64,000 bases of DNA from an uncultured Clostridia bacterium. Its GTDB lineage: Bacteria; Bacillota; Clostridia; Christensenellales; Borkfalkiaceae. The stretch's first letter is position 1. Each line of letters begins with the position of its first letter. The notes under the pieces were generated by a model. The model made no database searches. It had not been told where the DNA came from and saw nothing but the letters and a program-made list of their open reading frames with translations. The stretch is taken from NCBI GenBank assembly GCA_934796775.1, contig CAKVPH010000002.1, positions 62,001 through 126,000 on the forward strand, in the 5' to 3' direction. Position numbers and translations under genes: made by a program. Below are positions 47,007-55,659 of the stretch, in pieces.

Positions 47007-48407
47007 ATGAAAAAAACTTTAGTTTTTATTTTAGCTTTGTTTTTGGTCTTTTCTGCGGCATGCGTGCCGAATAAAGAAGATAAAAACAACGAGATGACCG
47101 AAATATCGCTTGACGGTATGCCGGATTATTCTGCCTACGAAGCTGACTTGCATTTTACTATCGGGCAATGGGTTAATATTCCTAACAAATATTCCTGGTT
47201 GAATTACGATACCGGTAAAATAGAAAACAGCAGCGTTCTTACAGATGCCGAGTTTGAAGAGCAGTACAGGTATATAAAAGAAGCGGGAATAAATCTTGCA
47301 AGCAATCAGTTAGGCGAAGGAAGTACCGCTGCATGCGTAAAGCTTTTAAAAAATGCCGAAAAGCAGGGAATAGGGCAAATTGTGTTTGACGCTGCGCTTA
47401 GAAACGTCTTGCTTGACGCGTCTATTTCCGATGCCGAAGCCGTAGATAGGGGAATGGAACTTGTAGAGAGTTATAAAGATTCTCCCGCGCTTGTCGGACA
47501 CAATATGGAAGACGAGCCTACTCTTGGCGAATTTGACGGATTAGAACGTGCTTACAGAAGATATAAGTACATTTTTCCCGACAAGTTGTTTTACACAAAT
47601 CTTTTCCCCGTGATCGCGCCTCCTTCGATGGTTGGCGAAGAGTATACCGATTATGTAAAAGCTTCGGCTAAAAAATTACCGGTAAAAATGATTTCTTACG
47701 ACCATTATCCGTTATACGGATACGAAGGCAAAACGTCGGTTATCGATAATTTCCTTTTGAATATGGAACTCGTTATAGACGGTAAAAATCCCGAGCAGGA
47801 AATGTGGACGTTCTTGCAAAGCGGCAACTCGGCAGGAACCCGCGCCCCCGAAACTTATGCCGATATAGCCTGGCAGGCATATTCGTTTATGGCTTTCGGC
47901 GGAAAAGGTATCTGGTGGTTTTGTTACAGCGAAGTACCTTCTGAAAGATTTTCGGGCATGATAAACGGCAAAGGTGAAAGAACCGAAGCTTATTATCTTG
48001 TACAAAAGGTGAATAAAGAGATTTTATCGTTTGATCACGTTTATTTAAATTTTGACTGGAAGGGAGTTTTGACCTATAACGGAAAAAATACCGAAAAGCT
48101 CAATGAAAATTTTGCAAATCTTCAATCGTCGCTTATAGATTCGCACGAGCGAATTGCAAATGTAGAAGCGGAAGAGGACCTTCTCGTCGGAGCATTTAAA
48201 GACGGCGACGGACGCGACGGATTTATGGCGGTTAATTTTTCCGATCCCGGAAAAAATAAATCGAATAAGGTAAAAATCGTGTTTAATAATTGCAGCAAAG
48301 TTCTGGTTGTAAGGCACGGAGTTCAAAAAGCATATTTGTTAAAAAACGGCATTTTTGAAACGACTTTTGAATCTGGAGAAGGCTGTTTCATAATTCCGGT
48401 TAAATAA
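47007..48407 (+). CDS. DEP-motif putative glycosidase, lipoprotein
   Basis: 466 residues. Lipobox FSAAC (Cys19), ACGGAGG before the ATG. HNMEDEP gives D169-E170-P171, followed by YTNLFPV (N-L-F-P), ISYDHYPLYG (D-x-Y-P), MWTFLQSG (W-T-F-x-Q) and FGGKGIWWFCYSEVP. The C-terminal beta domain runs from GFMAVNFSDPG to SGEGCFIIPV. These motifs match those of the paralogues in the same order, which defines the family in this window. Barrel glycosidase activity outside the membrane is inferred. It is encoded just before the binding protein of the third importer. Confidence 0.82.
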   Translation: MKKTLVFILALFLVFSAACVPNKEDKNNEMTEISLDGMPDYSAYEADLHFTIGQWVNIPNKYSWLNYDTGKIENSSVLTDAEFEEQYRYIKEAGINLASNQLGEGSTAACVKLLKNAEKQGIGQIVFDAALRNVLLDASISDAEAVDRGMELVESYKDSPALVGHNMEDEPTLGEFDGLERAYRRYKYIFPDKLFYTNLFPVIAPPSMVGEEYTDYVKASAKKLPVKMISYDHYPLYGYEGKTSVIDNFLLNMELVIDGKNPEQEMWTFLQSGNSAGTRAPETYADIAWQAYSFMAFGGKGIWWFCYSEVPSERFSGMINGKGERTEAYYLVQKVNKEILSFDHVYLNFDWKGVLTYNGKNTEKLNENFANLQSSLIDSHERIANVEAEEDLLVGAFKDGDGRDGFMAVNFSDPGKNKSNKVKIVFNNCSKVLVVRHGVQKAYLLKNGIFETTFESGEGCFIIPVK

Positions 48408-48425
48408 TTAGATTTGGAGGATAAA

Positions 48426-49892
48426 ATGAAAAGAATTATTACGTTTTGTATAAGTCTTGTTTTGGTTGCCTGCACTATGTTTGCGGTAAGTTGCAAAAAA
48501 CCTGATAAAGACAGCAGTGAGGGCGAATACGTCGAAGGCGTTACCGTTGATAAAGATTACGTTTATTACGGCGACAGCAAAAACGGCAAAAAGCAAATAA
48601 GAATCACGTTTGTAGAAAAAGGCTACGGCAGGCTATGGCTGGTTGAAACGGCAAAATATTTCGTTAAAGCAAATCCGGACTACTATGTGTATATAGACGG
48701 AGACCCGAATCTTACCGGTTCTATATCCACAAAATTAAAATCCGGAAGAAACCTTTCCGATATTTACATGCCGGTAGGTTCTATGTGGGAACAGTATGTT
48801 TTGTCAGGCTATGTTGAGCCTATAGGCGACGTATATTCAGCTAAAGCAGAAGATAGCGACGGTAAAACCATTTTACAAAAAATGTCTGAAAGTTGGCAAA
48901 ACTACGGCAAGATAAAAAACGACGTTTACGACGATTATTTCGTCATGCCTTGGAACGACAACGTAACCGGTTTTGTATATAACGTTTCCATGTTTGAAAA
49001 ATACGGTTGGAGCGTTCCCAAAACAACGGATGAGCTTTACGCTTTATGCGAACGCATTTTATCCGACACGAAAGGTGCTATAAAGCCGTTCGTATATCCG
49101 GGGCTTATAGGCGGTTATTTCGATTTTATCGGCGGAACGTGGTGGATGCAGTCTTCCGGATACGAGGGAATGCGTGAGTTTTACGATTTTGAAAGCGTTG
49201 ACGTATTCGATCCTTCCGTACAGCCTTCTTTGGGAAGAAAACGCAGTTACGTTGAATTTGAAAGATTTTTTGCAGGCGACGCAAGCAGATTTTCTATGTC
49301 GGGCAGCATGAGTAAGAATCATATTACCGCTCAAATGGACTTTTTAAGAGGCAATGCGGCAATGATTCCTAATGCTTCCTGGATGGAAAGAGAGATGATA
49401 GACACCATGCCCAAGGGCTTTAAAATGGCTATCATGAGCGTTCCGTATGTTTCATCTGCTCAAAAAGACGAGAACGGAAACTTTATTAAATGCAATTATA
49501 TGACCGCACCCGATTATATGTTTATACCTAAAGGCGCAAAAGAAGTTGTCGGCGCAAAAGAGTTTTTAAAATTTATGTGTCGCGACGATATGCTTCGTCT
49601 TTATACAAAGTATGCGGGTTCTCCAAGACCTTTCGATTATGATACTGACGGTATAGAGGGTTTATCTTTCTTTACTCAAAGCGTACTCGATTTATGGAAA
49701 TCGTCAAGAAAGTTCTTTATCTACTCAAAACATCCCGCGTATATAAAGAGTCTTATATCCTTAAACGGCGGATATATGGATCCATACGCATCAATAATAT
49801 ACGGAGATTTAAACTCAACAAAGTTTTTAAATGCGGTTTATCTTAACGCAACCGAAAACTGGGATCAGTGGATGGAGGACGCTAATGTCTGA
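48426..49892 (+). CDS. Extracellular solute-binding lipoprotein for sugar importer
   Basis: 488 residues from the ATG at 48426 (GGAGG 5 bases upstream; a TTG at 48414 overlaps that site). Lipobox FAVSC (Cys23). Family 1 sugar-binding pattern: TFVEKGYGRLWLVETAKYFV, VYNVSMFEKYGWSVPKTTDE, GNAAMIPNASWMEREM and FIPKGAKEVVGAKEFLKFMC. It ends 8 bases inside the permease gene. Substrate unknown; the many Trp and Tyr residues fit an oligosaccharide. Confidence 0.9.
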   Translation: MKRIITFCISLVLVACTMFAVSCKKPDKDSSEGEYVEGVTVDKDYVYYGDSKNGKKQIRITFVEKGYGRLWLVETAKYFVKANPDYYVYIDGDPNLTGSISTKLKSGRNLSDIYMPVGSMWEQYVLSGYVEPIGDVYSAKAEDSDGKTILQKMSESWQNYGKIKNDVYDDYFVMPWNDNVTGFVYNVSMFEKYGWSVPKTTDELYALCERILSDTKGAIKPFVYPGLIGGYFDFIGGTWWMQSSGYEGMREFYDFESVDVFDPSVQPSLGRKRSYVEFERFFAGDASRFSMSGSMSKNHITAQMDFLRGNAAMIPNASWMEREMIDTMPKGFKMAIMSVPYVSSAQKDENGNFIKCNYMTAPDYMFIPKGAKEVVGAKEFLKFMCRDDMLRLYTKYAGSPRPFDYDTDGIEGLSFFTQSVLDLWKSSRKFFIYSKHPAYIKSLISLNGGYMDPYASIIYGDLNSTKFLNAVYLNATENWDQWMEDANV

Positions 49893-50823
49893 ATTCTCTC
49901 GTAAAAAACGTAAAAACAAAATTGTTTCGGAGGCAACGATTTTTCTGATAGTAATGATGACGATTCCCGTCTTAAATTTCTGTCTTAGTCTGTATCTTAA
50001 TTTAGCTACGGTGCCGCTATCTTTTCAGGATTTTAACGTTAATACGAGCAAATATGAATTCATCGGGTTAAGAAATTATGTAAGACTGATGCAGGAAATA
50101 AGCAAGTCGGGAAGCATATTTTTGGTGGCAATTAAAAACTCATTATTGTTTTTTCTATTAAACAACGCGGTTTTATTGCCTTTATCAATAATATTTTCGT
50201 TCTTCCTTAACAAAAAAATGCCGCTTGCAGGTTTTTTCAGACTGGTATTTTTTATGCCGTCCATAATATCAGCAGTAGTTCTTACCATGTTGTTTATGTT
50301 TATATTCGACGATTCTATAGGGTTTATGTCCTCTATTTTTAAAGCGTTGAATATGGCGGATAAAATACCTCAATTCGGGTGGTTCGGCGACGAAAAAAGC
50401 GCTTTAAATCTGGTATTGCTCTATTGTTTCTGGGTAGGCATCGGCGGAAATATTCTTCTTTTATCGGGTGCGATAAACAGAATACCGCCTGAATTGATTG
50501 AGGTAGGTAAAATCGAAGGCTTGTCGGTATGGGGCGAGCTGTTCAAAATAACTTTTCCGCTTATCGGCGGAACCATATCCGTATTGTTTATGCAGGGCGT
50601 AACGGTTATATTTACAATGTTTTTACCCGTAAAACTGCTCACTAACGGCGGACCTGTACATTCAACCTATACGTTGGCGTTATATATTACCAACGCGGTT
50701 CGTGATGACGGAAACCTGACGGTAGGGGCAACGGTTGGTATTATGTGCGCAATAGTCGGCACACCGTTGGTCTTAGCGTTTAAAAAACTTATGGAAAAAA
50801 TATTTCCGGAATATCAATATTAA
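49885..50823 (+). CDS. Sugar ABC transporter permease, MalF type
   Basis: 312 residues from the ATG at 49885 (GGAGG 49875-49879); an upstream frame from 49831 lies inside the binding-protein gene. About six membrane segments; the EAA-type loop is altered to LIEVGKIEGLSVWGELFKIT, where the usual E-A-A-x-x-D-G reads E-V-G-K-x-E-G. That change touches the ATPase docking site and may affect partner choice. The partner permease is not adjacent but at 53340, beyond the surface-protein gene. Confidence 0.9.
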   Translation: MSEFSRKKRKNKIVSEATIFLIVMMTIPVLNFCLSLYLNLATVPLSFQDFNVNTSKYEFIGLRNYVRLMQEISKSGSIFLVAIKNSLLFFLLNNAVLLPLSIIFSFFLNKKMPLAGFFRLVFFMPSIISAVVLTMLFMFIFDDSIGFMSSIFKALNMADKIPQFGWFGDEKSALNLVLLYCFWVGIGGNILLLSGAINRIPPELIEVGKIEGLSVWGELFKITFPLIGGTISVLFMQGVTVIFTMFLPVKLLTNGGPVHSTYTLALYITNAVRDDGNLTVGATVGIMCAIVGTPLVLAFKKLMEKIFPEYQY

Positions 50824-50858
50824 AAATATTGAAAATATTATAACAGGAGGAAAATTTT

Positions 50859-53285
50859 ATGAAACCAAACAACAAACGTATTCTTTTTGCAATGCTTGTA
50901 ACGATGCTTATCGCGTCTATGTCGGTGGCAATGCTTACCGTATCGGCTGCAACAAAGGAAACACAACTTACGTCTGGCGTTTTAACCGCCAGAGGGGCTT
51001 TTAACATCGTAGAGTGGGAAAAAGTCGGTGATAATACCGATACCGTTTACTCTGTCGATAACAGAGGCAGCTTTCTCAGATATCAGACGCCATATGCCTG
51101 GAATGCTTGGATGCTGCTGGGTGACGCCGTTTCAAGAACGAAAGACGTAACTGTAGAATGGGATGTTACAAACATTACTTACGATACGTATTTCTTACCT
51201 ACTTACTGGTCTCAAAGCTATGCCGGAGCTTTACAGAACACCGATTTCTTTTATTCCGAATATGCTTTAGGCAGCTTTCCTAAGCTTTCTGCAAATAACA
51301 GATACAGATTAGTTTACGGAACCGACGGTTCGCTTGAAATTTCTACCGCACCCATAGCGGAAGACGGGGCTTACGGAGATTTTACCGTTTTTGCGAAAAA
51401 AGAAAATTTCGTAACTATTCCCGATAGCGCAACCGACGCTTACTATTTCGGCTTTTTAGGTCACACTGCTAACGGCGGAGCTGCAGGCGGCATGCTCGAT
51501 ATCGATAATGTTAAGTTTATGTCTGGAACGGACGTGCTTATCAATCAGAACTTTGAAAAAGAAGTTAAAATCGAATCAAACGGTATACCTACTGCAGGTA
51601 CAATCACTGTACTCAACGGCGCGGTTTACCAAATTTGTGAAATAGAGGTAGATTCTCCTGCCGCAAATAACAAATTGCTCTGCACCGAACAAATAAAACT
51701 CGATCCTTATACCGTAAAATGCGCCGATATCGTCGGAAGCATTCGTATGGATCAGGTTGCCGATAACGATAAAGTCGGTATAGCGTTAGGGCTTAACGAC
51801 GGCACGGAAACTATCGGTAGCGAAAACGTTTCGTTTATTTATTTTGAAAACGAGGCAGGCGTTACTTACGTAAACGTAATGAACGGTGCAACGGCAGGCG
51901 AGAAAAAATCTCTTGAAGCGGATTTTACGGGCAAATTTATTGATTTTACCGTTTCTATTTCAAAAGATAAAAAGGCAGTCGTTTCTGTCGGCGAAAAATC
52001 ATTTACTTTTGACGTTGCAAACGTTCAGGGTAAAGTTGCTATAACTCATAGTCTTGCAGGTACGGCTAAATATGCCGTAGGTAAGAATTTCTCTATAAAG
52101 AATTATTCTTATTTGGAAGGCGACGGAAAAACGCTCGGTCAAAACTTTAATACGGGATATATAGATTCCAAAAATTATATTTATGAAGGCTTCCCGGCTA
52201 CTCAGTTCGAAGATTCCGCAAAAGCCGAAGGCATAAAAATAGAAGACGGTAAATTATTCTTTAAGGGTACGTCCGACGGCAGTTACTTCGGATTTACCGG
52301 AACTTATGCAGACTTTATTCTTGAATTCGACTATACCACGTTAGCTATAGAAGACAGACCTGCAATCAGCGAAAATTATCCTTACGGATACAGCGCAATC
52401 GGTATATACTTCGGTGCAAATCAGTATGCTTGGTCGGGCGACAGCAACCACGGTAAAGCCGTATACTTAATAGATAATTATAACGATACGTCCATTATGC
52501 AGTTTGCATACTGGAACGAAGGCGGAAGCACGTATAATACCTTACTCGAATCTTACACTCCGCAGGGCGGAACTAATGTAGAAGACGGCAAAGTATCCAT
52601 TTATAAAAAGACTAACAAAATCAAAATTGTAGCGGCTAACAACACCGTAAGCATTTATGCGGTTACTTTGGAAGAAGGAAAGGCTTTATCCGAATACACG
52701 TCCGCAGATTATAAGCTTTTAGGAAGTTATGAATGTAAAAGCACTTACGGACTTGTAAATATCACTTCTTCCGAAGCAGGTTATTTCCGGGTCGATAATT
52801 TAAAAATTACTAATATCGACGCTAAAACGGAACAAGAGGTTGCCGATAAAGTTGCGGCATACGTTGATTTTCAAGAAATCGCGGACGACGTAGCTCCCGA
52901 AAAATTAGGAAAACCCGTTCTTAAACTAAACGGAAACGTCGTTACGTGGGATGCAGTCGCACATGCAACCGGATACGAAATTAAGATCGGCGACGAAGTA
53001 ACGGCCGTATCTGCCGATACGTTGTCGTATACGTTTACTCAGACCGAACAAGGCGAATATACTCTTTACGTTAAAGCTATTTATAGTGGCGAAGAGAAAT
53101 TTACCGACGGAGATGCCGAAAGTATAGTTTACAAAGTGGAAAAACCCGATACTTCGTCATCCGAAACGTCAGACAGTACCGCTTCGGGCTGTGGTTGTCC
53201 TTCTGATATAGGCGTAGTTCCCGTATTTGTAATGGCTGCAGCTGTTATTGCGGTAACGCTGCTTATGAAGAAAAAAGAAAACTAA
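50859..53285 (+). CDS. Surface protein with concanavalin-like and FN3-like domains and C-terminal anchor
   Basis: 808 residues, AGGAGG before the ATG. Signal peptide about 1-31 (MLTVSAATKE at the cleavage area). Three LamG/concanavalin-like beta domains are suggested at about 35-235, 240-430 and 440-660 (FLRYQTPYAWNAWMLLGDAV; SFIYFENEAGVTYVNVMNG-like; FGFTGTYADFILEFDYTTL). An FN3-like unit is at about 679-760 (VVTWDAVAHATGYEI). A Ser/Thr-rich linker leads to SGCGCPSDIG, one hydrophobic segment and a KKKEN tail, as in the 10428-12746 protein. No catalytic motif. It splits the permease pair of its operon. Inferred role: glycan binding at the surface. Confidence 0.85.
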   Translation: MKPNNKRILFAMLVTMLIASMSVAMLTVSAATKETQLTSGVLTARGAFNIVEWEKVGDNTDTVYSVDNRGSFLRYQTPYAWNAWMLLGDAVSRTKDVTVEWDVTNITYDTYFLPTYWSQSYAGALQNTDFFYSEYALGSFPKLSANNRYRLVYGTDGSLEISTAPIAEDGAYGDFTVFAKKENFVTIPDSATDAYYFGFLGHTANGGAAGGMLDIDNVKFMSGTDVLINQNFEKEVKIESNGIPTAGTITVLNGAVYQICEIEVDSPAANNKLLCTEQIKLDPYTVKCADIVGSIRMDQVADNDKVGIALGLNDGTETIGSENVSFIYFENEAGVTYVNVMNGATAGEKKSLEADFTGKFIDFTVSISKDKKAVVSVGEKSFTFDVANVQGKVAITHSLAGTAKYAVGKNFSIKNYSYLEGDGKTLGQNFNTGYIDSKNYIYEGFPATQFEDSAKAEGIKIEDGKLFFKGTSDGSYFGFTGTYADFILEFDYTTLAIEDRPAISENYPYGYSAIGIYFGANQYAWSGDSNHGKAVYLIDNYNDTSIMQFAYWNEGGSTYNTLLESYTPQGGTNVEDGKVSIYKKTNKIKIVAANNTVSIYAVTLEEGKALSEYTSADYKLLGSYECKSTYGLVNITSSEAGYFRVDNLKITNIDAKTEQEVADKVAAYVDFQEIADDVAPEKLGKPVLKLNGNVVTWDAVAHATGYEIKIGDEVTAVSADTLSYTFTQTEQGEYTLYVKAIYSGEEKFTDGDAESIVYKVEKPDTSSSETSDSTASGCGCPSDIGVVPVFVMAAAVIAVTLLMKKKEN

Positions 53286-53297
53286 TATAAAAAACGA

Positions 53298-53325
53298 GTT
53301 TCCGCGGAAGAAATTCCGCGGAAAC
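53298..53325 (+). other. Perfect intercistronic hairpin with GAAA tetraloop
   Basis: A perfect 12-bp stem (53298-53309 with 53314-53325) capped by GAAA. It is followed by an A-rich stretch, not a T-run, so it is not a standard terminator. It probably protects the 3' end of the surface-protein message or sets a processing point before the permease gene. Confidence 0.8.
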
Positions 53326-53339
53326 AAAAATAATATAGT

Positions 53340-54221
53340 ATGAACCGTATGAATCATAAAAACGTAGGAAAAATTAAAAAATCTAAATATGAAAAAATTC
53401 TTTTTGCTGTAATATTCGTTATATTTTTTATATATGCTTTAACGTTAATATTCCCGTTCGTGTGGATTTTTTATAATTCGTTTAAAAGCTACAACGAATT
53501 TTTATACGACAGCATATGGACTTTTCCTAAAGAGTTTACGTTAGAAAACTGGACGAATGCAATTTATACCGAAGCATACGGAGTTACTTTGCCGGTTATG
53601 TTTTTGAACAGTATAATTTTCGTTGTCGGCTGTACTTTTATAAGTATTTGTTGTAGCGGCGTTACAGCTTATTGCCTTGCTAAGTATAAGTTCAAAGGCA
53701 ATCAGTTAATGTATACGGTTGCTTTGGTCATTATGCTTGTTCCGTCGCTCGGAACAATGGCGTCAACTTATAAGTTTTGGGTTGATATAGGACTTTACGA
53801 TACCTATTTTTCCATGTTTATTATGTCAACGTCCGGATTCGGAACGGGATTTTTATTGCTATACGGCTTTTTTAAGAGTCTTGAATGGAGTTATGCCGAA
53901 GCTGCTTTCGTTGACGGAGCAGGGCATTTTACCGTTTTCTTTAAAATAATGGTGCCTATGGCGTTACCCGGCGTATTATCTGTGGGAATTATGTCTGCAA
54001 TCGGAATATGGAACGATTATTTCACGTTTTATCTTTATACGCCTTCTAAGGTAACTGTGGCGTTAGGGTTGAGCTTATTGTTAGATAAAGCGCAACAGAG
54101 CGGCAATTTTCCGGGGTTGTTTTCGTTACTTTTAATTTCCGTTATCCCTGTTGTTCTTACGTTTTGCATCTTCCAGAAAAAAATAATGAACAATATGACA
54201 ATCGGCGGATTAAAGGGTTAA
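53340..54221 (+). CDS. Sugar ABC transporter permease, MalG type
   Basis: 293 residues with about six membrane segments. EAA loop YAEAAFVDGAGHFTVFFKIM; C-terminus FQKKIMNNMTIGGLKG. It partners the 49885 permease. No convincing ribosome binding site precedes the ATG at 53340 or the next one at 53349, so translation may be weak compared with the upstream surface protein. It is a close relative of the 21572-22429 permease. Confidence 0.92.
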   Translation: MNRMNHKNVGKIKKSKYEKILFAVIFVIFFIYALTLIFPFVWIFYNSFKSYNEFLYDSIWTFPKEFTLENWTNAIYTEAYGVTLPVMFLNSIIFVVGCTFISICCSGVTAYCLAKYKFKGNQLMYTVALVIMLVPSLGTMASTYKFWVDIGLYDTYFSMFIMSTSGFGTGFLLLYGFFKSLEWSYAEAAFVDGAGHFTVFFKIMVPMALPGVLSVGIMSAIGIWNDYFTFYLYTPSKVTVALGLSLLLDKAQQSGNFPGLFSLLLISVIPVVLTFCIFQKKIMNNMTIGGLKG

Positions 54222-54233
54222 TCGGAGGAGTGT

Positions 54234-55472
54234 ATGGCAAAAAAATATAAAAATCAAATAGTAACGGGAGGATGGGTTAGCCCTCCTCAGGAACTTTTTT
54301 CAGGTACGAATTATATTACGGACGAGCAATATTCTTTTGCAAAAGAATGCAAAATGGATTATCTGTTTACTCTTTACGAAAACCCGACTAAATATGGAAA
54401 CGAATATATTTTAAGTGCATTAAAAGCCGCCGAAAAAAACGGAATAGGTTTATTTGTAGGAGATTACAGATTTTTTGACGCAGACTCAGAGCAAACAAAA
54501 AAATTACTTTCGGTATACGAGAAATACGAATCGTTCGCCGGGCTTAATTTATATGATGAACCCGGTATAGCTAAATTTGAAGAAATCGAAAACGCGCGCA
54601 AAAAAATAAATCAATTATCCGATTGCACCTGTTTTGTCAATTTGTTGCCCAAATATGCATTATCGTCTGTTTTAAAGGGAACTTATAAAGCGGGCGATAC
54701 CGGGATTGCTACAAAAGAAGAATATCAGGAATATCTTAAAAAGTTTATCCATGCTTACAAAAGCGATATTTTATCTTATGATTTTTATCCGTTCAGGTGG
54801 GAATACGGTAAATGCGACGAGGATTTTTATTATCAGATTGCCGTAGTATATTCGGCGGCTAAAAAGCTCGGCGTGCCAATGTGGACGTTTATTCAGATAA
54901 CGTCCTGGAATAAAGAAATTCGCGAAATGACCGATGCCGAAATACAATGGCAAGTATATCTTTCTCTCGCGCTCGGGGCCAAAGGAATTATGTATTTTAC
55001 ATACTGGTTGCCGTTTTCGTCTGAGCAAGAGCATTATACACAAGCCATAATCGAAGCAAACGGCGAAAAAGGTGCGCCGTTTAATATCGTAAAATCATTG
55101 AACACGGTTATTGAAACAATCAATCCCGTTATGGGGGAAGCAAGTTTTTACGGCTGTTGTTGCGGAAGAGAGATAGACAAGAAGATCCCCGATTTATACG
55201 AAAGGATTTCCTCTTTCGATTTTAACGGCACAACTTGTTCTGTTTTTGCAGGAGATAACGTTATTGCAAGCTTGTTTAAAGACCAAAACGATAGAGCTTG
55301 CTTGCTTGTAGTAAACACAAGTTTTAAAGGCTGTGAAAGCGTAAATTTAAATTTTTCAGATGCGGTGCAGTTAAGCGTCGTTGATAAAAATCAAACAAAT
55401 GACGTATTTATAAATAAAGAGCTTAAATTCGGCATAGAAAAATGCTCCGGCGTTTTCATTTATATAAAATAG
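54234..55472 (+). CDS. DEP-motif putative glycosidase, cytoplasmic form
   Basis: 412 residues, GGAGGAG before the ATG, no signal peptide. GLNLYDEP gives D108-E109-P110, then FVNLLPKY (N-L-L-P), LSYDFYPFRW (D-x-Y-P), PMWTFIQIT (W-T-F-x-Q) and LGAKGIMYFTYW. The C-terminal beta domain (ACLLVVNTSFKGCES to the end) is present. It is the intracellular counterpart of the lipoprotein at 47007-48407 in the same operon. This suggests one enzyme acting before and one after import, on the same kind of linkage. Activity is inferred. Confidence 0.82.
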   Translation: MAKKYKNQIVTGGWVSPPQELFSGTNYITDEQYSFAKECKMDYLFTLYENPTKYGNEYILSALKAAEKNGIGLFVGDYRFFDADSEQTKKLLSVYEKYESFAGLNLYDEPGIAKFEEIENARKKINQLSDCTCFVNLLPKYALSSVLKGTYKAGDTGIATKEEYQEYLKKFIHAYKSDILSYDFYPFRWEYGKCDEDFYYQIAVVYSAAKKLGVPMWTFIQITSWNKEIREMTDAEIQWQVYLSLALGAKGIMYFTYWLPFSSEQEHYTQAIIEANGEKGAPFNIVKSLNTVIETINPVMGEASFYGCCCGREIDKKIPDLYERISSFDFNGTTCSVFAGDNVIASLFKDQNDRACLLVVNTSFKGCESVNLNFSDAVQLSVVDKNQTNDVFINKELKFGIEKCSGVFIYIK

Positions 55473-55604
55473 AATAGTAATTCGGCGGTAACGGCTATGT
55501 GTGTTGTTACCGCTTTTATTCAGGTTATTTATTGTTTTTTATCTTGAGCGTTCGATGTATAATTAAAAGTTATTTGGAAAAAATAATGTATAGATAAAAT
55601 ACCG

Positions 55605-55640
55605 AAAGTGTCGTTAATCAACCTATAGACCGACTTTTTA
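55605..55640 (+). repeat. Dispersed 36-bp element, copy D
   Basis: Reads AAAGTGTCGTTAATCAAC, then CTATAGAC and CGACTTTTTA. It ends 9 bases before the ribosome binding site of the sigG-like gene, so it is part of that gene's leader or promoter region. Confidence 0.75.
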
Positions 55641-55659
55641 GTACATACGGAGGTTGCTT

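Noticed and set aside
53298..53325. Hairpin considered as an intrinsic terminator
   Set aside because: It is followed by A-rich sequence without a T-run and the operon continues.
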